Source of the DNA: a virus
Length of the DNA stretch: 38,971 nucleotides
IMG/VR virus record: IMGVR_UViG_3300042294_002495
Span: 1-38,971 of that record
Strand: one strand, 5' to 3'
Shown here: piece after piece, positions 36,981 to 38,971 of the stretch
Layout of the letters: every line of letters begins with the position of its first letter
Numbering within the stretch: the first letter of the stretch is position 1
Notes under the pieces: generated by a model
Told to the model about the DNA's origin: nothing
Database searches by the model: none
Seen by the model: the letters and a program-made list of their open reading frames with translations, nothing else
Position numbers and translations under genes: made by a program

Positions 36981-38971
36981 ATGGCTAAGGTTCTGCGCGT
37001 CGTCGGGCAGGTCGCGGGCGTTGTCGCCACCATCGCGGCCTTCATTCCCGGCGGGCAAGGCGTCGCGGCGATTGCCTCTGCGGTGGCGGTTGTCAGCAGC
37101 GTCGGCGCGCAGGCTGTCGCGAAGCCTCCCGTGGCTCGAGGCCAGATCACCGAGCGCATCATCGGTGCGAACAACCCCCTGCCCTATCTGATGGGGCGAA
37201 GTTACAGCGGCGGCGTTCAGGTCCACGATGTCGGCTATGGCGGCGAGGTCAGCGATGTTGACAATCCGTATCGCTTCGTCGCGGTTGTCCATTCGTGTGC
37301 GGGGCCGGTCGATGCGATCGAGAGCACGCAGGCCAACTTCGCCACCGTGTCATTCTCTGGATCGGCGGCGGTTGGATACTACAACGACTACTGGTGGCGC
37401 GACACCCAGCTGGGCGCGCGGCCGGAGAGCGATGCGCTGACCCCGCAATTCTCCGGCACGCCGCGCTGGGGCACGTCTTTCAAGCTCTCGGGCTTTTGCG
37501 CGGTTGGCCATAGTTTCAAGTGGTCGAAGAAGGGCAAGCGGTTCGCTGGCGGGCAGTTGCCGATCCTTGGCGAAATCGTTCGCGGGGTGAAGGTTTATGA
37601 TCCGCGGCTCGACAGCACCTATCCCGGCGGATCGGGCGCGCACCGCATCAATAACGAGGCGACCTGGACGTATTCGCGCAACCCTGCCCTTCACGCGCTG
37701 ACCTATTCCTACGGCCGCTATGTCAACGGCGTGAAGGTGTTCGGCGTTGATCTGGGCGCGGCCTCGATTGACATTTCCAGCGCGGTTGCGTGGGCGAACG
37801 TCTGCGATGCGAATGGCTGGAATTGCGACGGCACGATCTACGAGCCGGGGAACAAGTGGGAAAACCTGAAGCGGATCTGTCAGGCCGGCGGCGCGCAGCC
37901 GGTGCTGGTTGGCGGGGTGCTGCGGTTCGATTATCAGGCACCGCGCACCGCGCTGGCGACGATCACCCGCGACGATCTTGGCAGCGGGCCCTTGCGTGAC
38001 AGCCTGGGGCGTGGCTGGAAAGAGCGGCACAATACCATCGTGCCGCGCTATCGCTCGGCCAATCACCAGTGGGAGTTCGTGCAAAGCGAAGCGGTGACCG
38101 TGACAGATTTTGTCACCGAGGACGGCGAAATCAAGCGCGACGAAATCCAGTATGATCTTGTCACCGACAAGGATCAGGCGGCCGAGCTGGCGGTCTATGA
38201 GTTGTATCAGCGCCGCGAATTGGGGCCGATCAGCCTTCCTTTGAAGCCGCATTTCCGCGGCTATGATCCCGGCGACTGCTTCACGCTTTCCTCCGACCTT
38301 TCGCCCACTGGCTCTTCGATCAAAGTCGTGATGCGCTCGCGCTCGATCGAACTCTCCTCGGGCGTAGTCAACTGCACTTTCGAGACCGAAAACGACACCA
38401 AGCACGTCGATGCTTTGGGGACGCTTGGCACCGAGCCGACATCGTTCACCTTTCCGACTGCCGAGGAACTGGACGACACGGCCGCGATAAACACCAGCGC
38501 GGCGAATACGATCTACTCCGATGGCGTGACCTCTGTTGAGGAACTGCGCCCCGGTGAGGCAGGCTCGACCCGCAACGTCCCGCGCGGCACCTATGCGGCA
38601 GGCACGACCTATGTGCGCGGCGATAGCGTTATCTTCTCGGGTTCGTCCTATCAGTTGATTGTGGCGAGCAGCACCGGCAATGCGCCGCCTGATGTGGCGC
38701 GGTGGGCCTTGCTGGCGAATGCGGGCAGCGGGCCTGCGGGCGCGGACGGGTTGCCCGGTCTGACCGTGATTGTGAGCAACGAAGCGCACGTTGTCGCCAC
38801 GGCTGCGGACGGCTCGGGCGGCGATTACACTGGCGCGGGCGGGCAGATGCGCGTCCTGCGCGGCGAAACAGTGCTGACCCCGACCTTTTCGATTGCGGCC
38901 AAGACGCCGAACACCAGCTGGATCAGCATCGACAGCAGCGGGAATTACACCGTCACCGATCCGGGCGTTGA
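36981..38971 (+). CDS. Tail-tip/host-specificity protein (J-like), N-terminal part; continues at position 1
   Basis: No stop occurs through the window end and the frame matches position 1-1967, giving one 1276-residue protein. A hydrophobic N-terminus (VVGQVAGVVATIAAFIPGGQ) is followed by GRGQIT-like VARGQITERIIGANNPLPYL. The phage tip domain includes VKVYDPRLDSTYPGG and TWTYSRNPALHALTYSYGRY, typical of J-like proteins. Residues ~535-575 form a CBM5/12-like module (YAAGTTYVRGDSVIFSGSSY, W at the end), then a short collagen-like GPAGADGLPG hinge before the C-terminal receptor region. It determines host range. Confidence 0.9.
   Translation, partial: MAKVLRVVGQVAGVVATIAAFIPGGQGVAAIASAVAVVSSVGAQAVAKPPVARGQITERIIGANNPLPYLMGRSYSGGVQVHDVGYGGEVSDVDNPYRFVAVVHSCAGPVDAIESTQANFATVSFSGSAAVGYYNDYWWRDTQLGARPESDALTPQFSGTPRWGTSFKLSGFCAVGHSFKWSKKGKRFAGGQLPILGEIVRGVKVYDPRLDSTYPGGSGAHRINNEATWTYSRNPALHALTYSYGRYVNGVKVFGVDLGAASIDISSAVAWANVCDANGWNCDGTIYEPGNKWENLKRICQAGGAQPVLVGGVLRFDYQAPRTALATITRDDLGSGPLRDSLGRGWKERHNTIVPRYRSANHQWEFVQSEAVTVTDFVTEDGEIKRDEIQYDLVTDKDQAAELAVYELYQRRELGPISLPLKPHFRGYDPGDCFTLSSDLSPTGSSIKVVMRSRSIELSSGVVNCTFETENDTKHVDALGTLGTEPTSFTFPTAEELDDTAAINTSAANTIYSDGVTSVEELRPGEAGSTRNVPRGTYAAGTTYVRGDSVIFSGSSYQLIVASSTGNAPPDVARWALLANAGSGPAGADGLPGLTVIVSNEAHVVATAADGSGGDYTGAGGQMRVLRGETVLTPTFSIAAKTPNTSWISIDSSGNYTVTDPGV
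38845..38971 (+). repeat. 127-bp repeat of bases 1-127 (circular assembly overlap)
   Basis: Bases 38845-38971 are identical to 1-127. The repeat lies inside one gene and keeps its frame. 127 is a common maximal k-mer size in short-read assembly, so it is most likely the overlap left by an assembler that closed a circle, not a biological terminal repeat. The non-redundant genome is 38,844 bp. Confidence 0.92.

Noticed and set aside
38845-38971. Biological direct terminal repeat
   Set aside because: It lies inside a tail gene, not next to packaging genes, and its length of exactly 127 matches a standard assembler k-mer.

Overview
The window is a complete temperate siphovirus genome, closed into a circle. 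The last 127 bases (38845-38971) repeat bases 1-127 exactly, so the unit is 38,844 bp and the tail-tip gene that appears cut at both ends is one gene. High GC, a gene-transfer-agent-like tail order, a CII-type regulator of the alphaproteobacterial kind, and an attachment site made of the 3' half of a tRNA-Val(TAC) point to an alphaproteobacterial host, probably Sphingomonadales (inference).

The layout has two divergent transcription units that leave an immunity region near 16.0-17.04 kb and meet at attP (11183-11228). The leftward unit starts with the repressor (16581-16946) and a membrane-anchored HIRAN-domain protein. After a second operator cluster it continues through about a dozen very small, stop-start-coupled accessory genes to an excisionase-like gene and a tyrosine integrase. 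Five copies of a 17-bp operator, about 35 bp apart within each cluster, control both promoter regions.

The rightward unit carries Cro-like and CII-like regulators, a ParB-like protein, an HTH/DnaA-domain-IV/zinc-cluster protein, a Toprim primase and a P4-type primase-helicase. It then passes through an iteron-bearing, AT-rich putative origin (23024-23285), a possible late regulator and an HNH nuclease. Next come small and large terminase, HK97-type portal, protease and capsid, connectors, tail tube, frameshifted tail chaperones, tape measure, tail-tip proteins and the tail-tip/receptor protein that crosses the window ends.

Past the junction lie the lysis genes: two holin-like proteins, a GH108 SAR endolysin, a small membrane protein and nested Rz/Rz1 spanins. 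They are followed by putative decoration and fibre genes (a DUF1996-like protein, a Kelch-like protein, a glycine-rich repeat fibre and a fibre-tail adaptor) and a metallophosphoesterase. In the integrated prophage the gene order would be int, accessory genes, repressor, then cro, replication, packaging, head, tail, lysis, fibres and phosphoesterase.

Most of the virion module is conventional. The least explained parts are the repressor/HIRAN immunity pair, the leftward micro-gene operon (including a CysRS C-terminal-domain look-alike and a secreted protein), the two short-repeat clusters at 23.0-24.0 kb, and the DUF1996-like virion protein.
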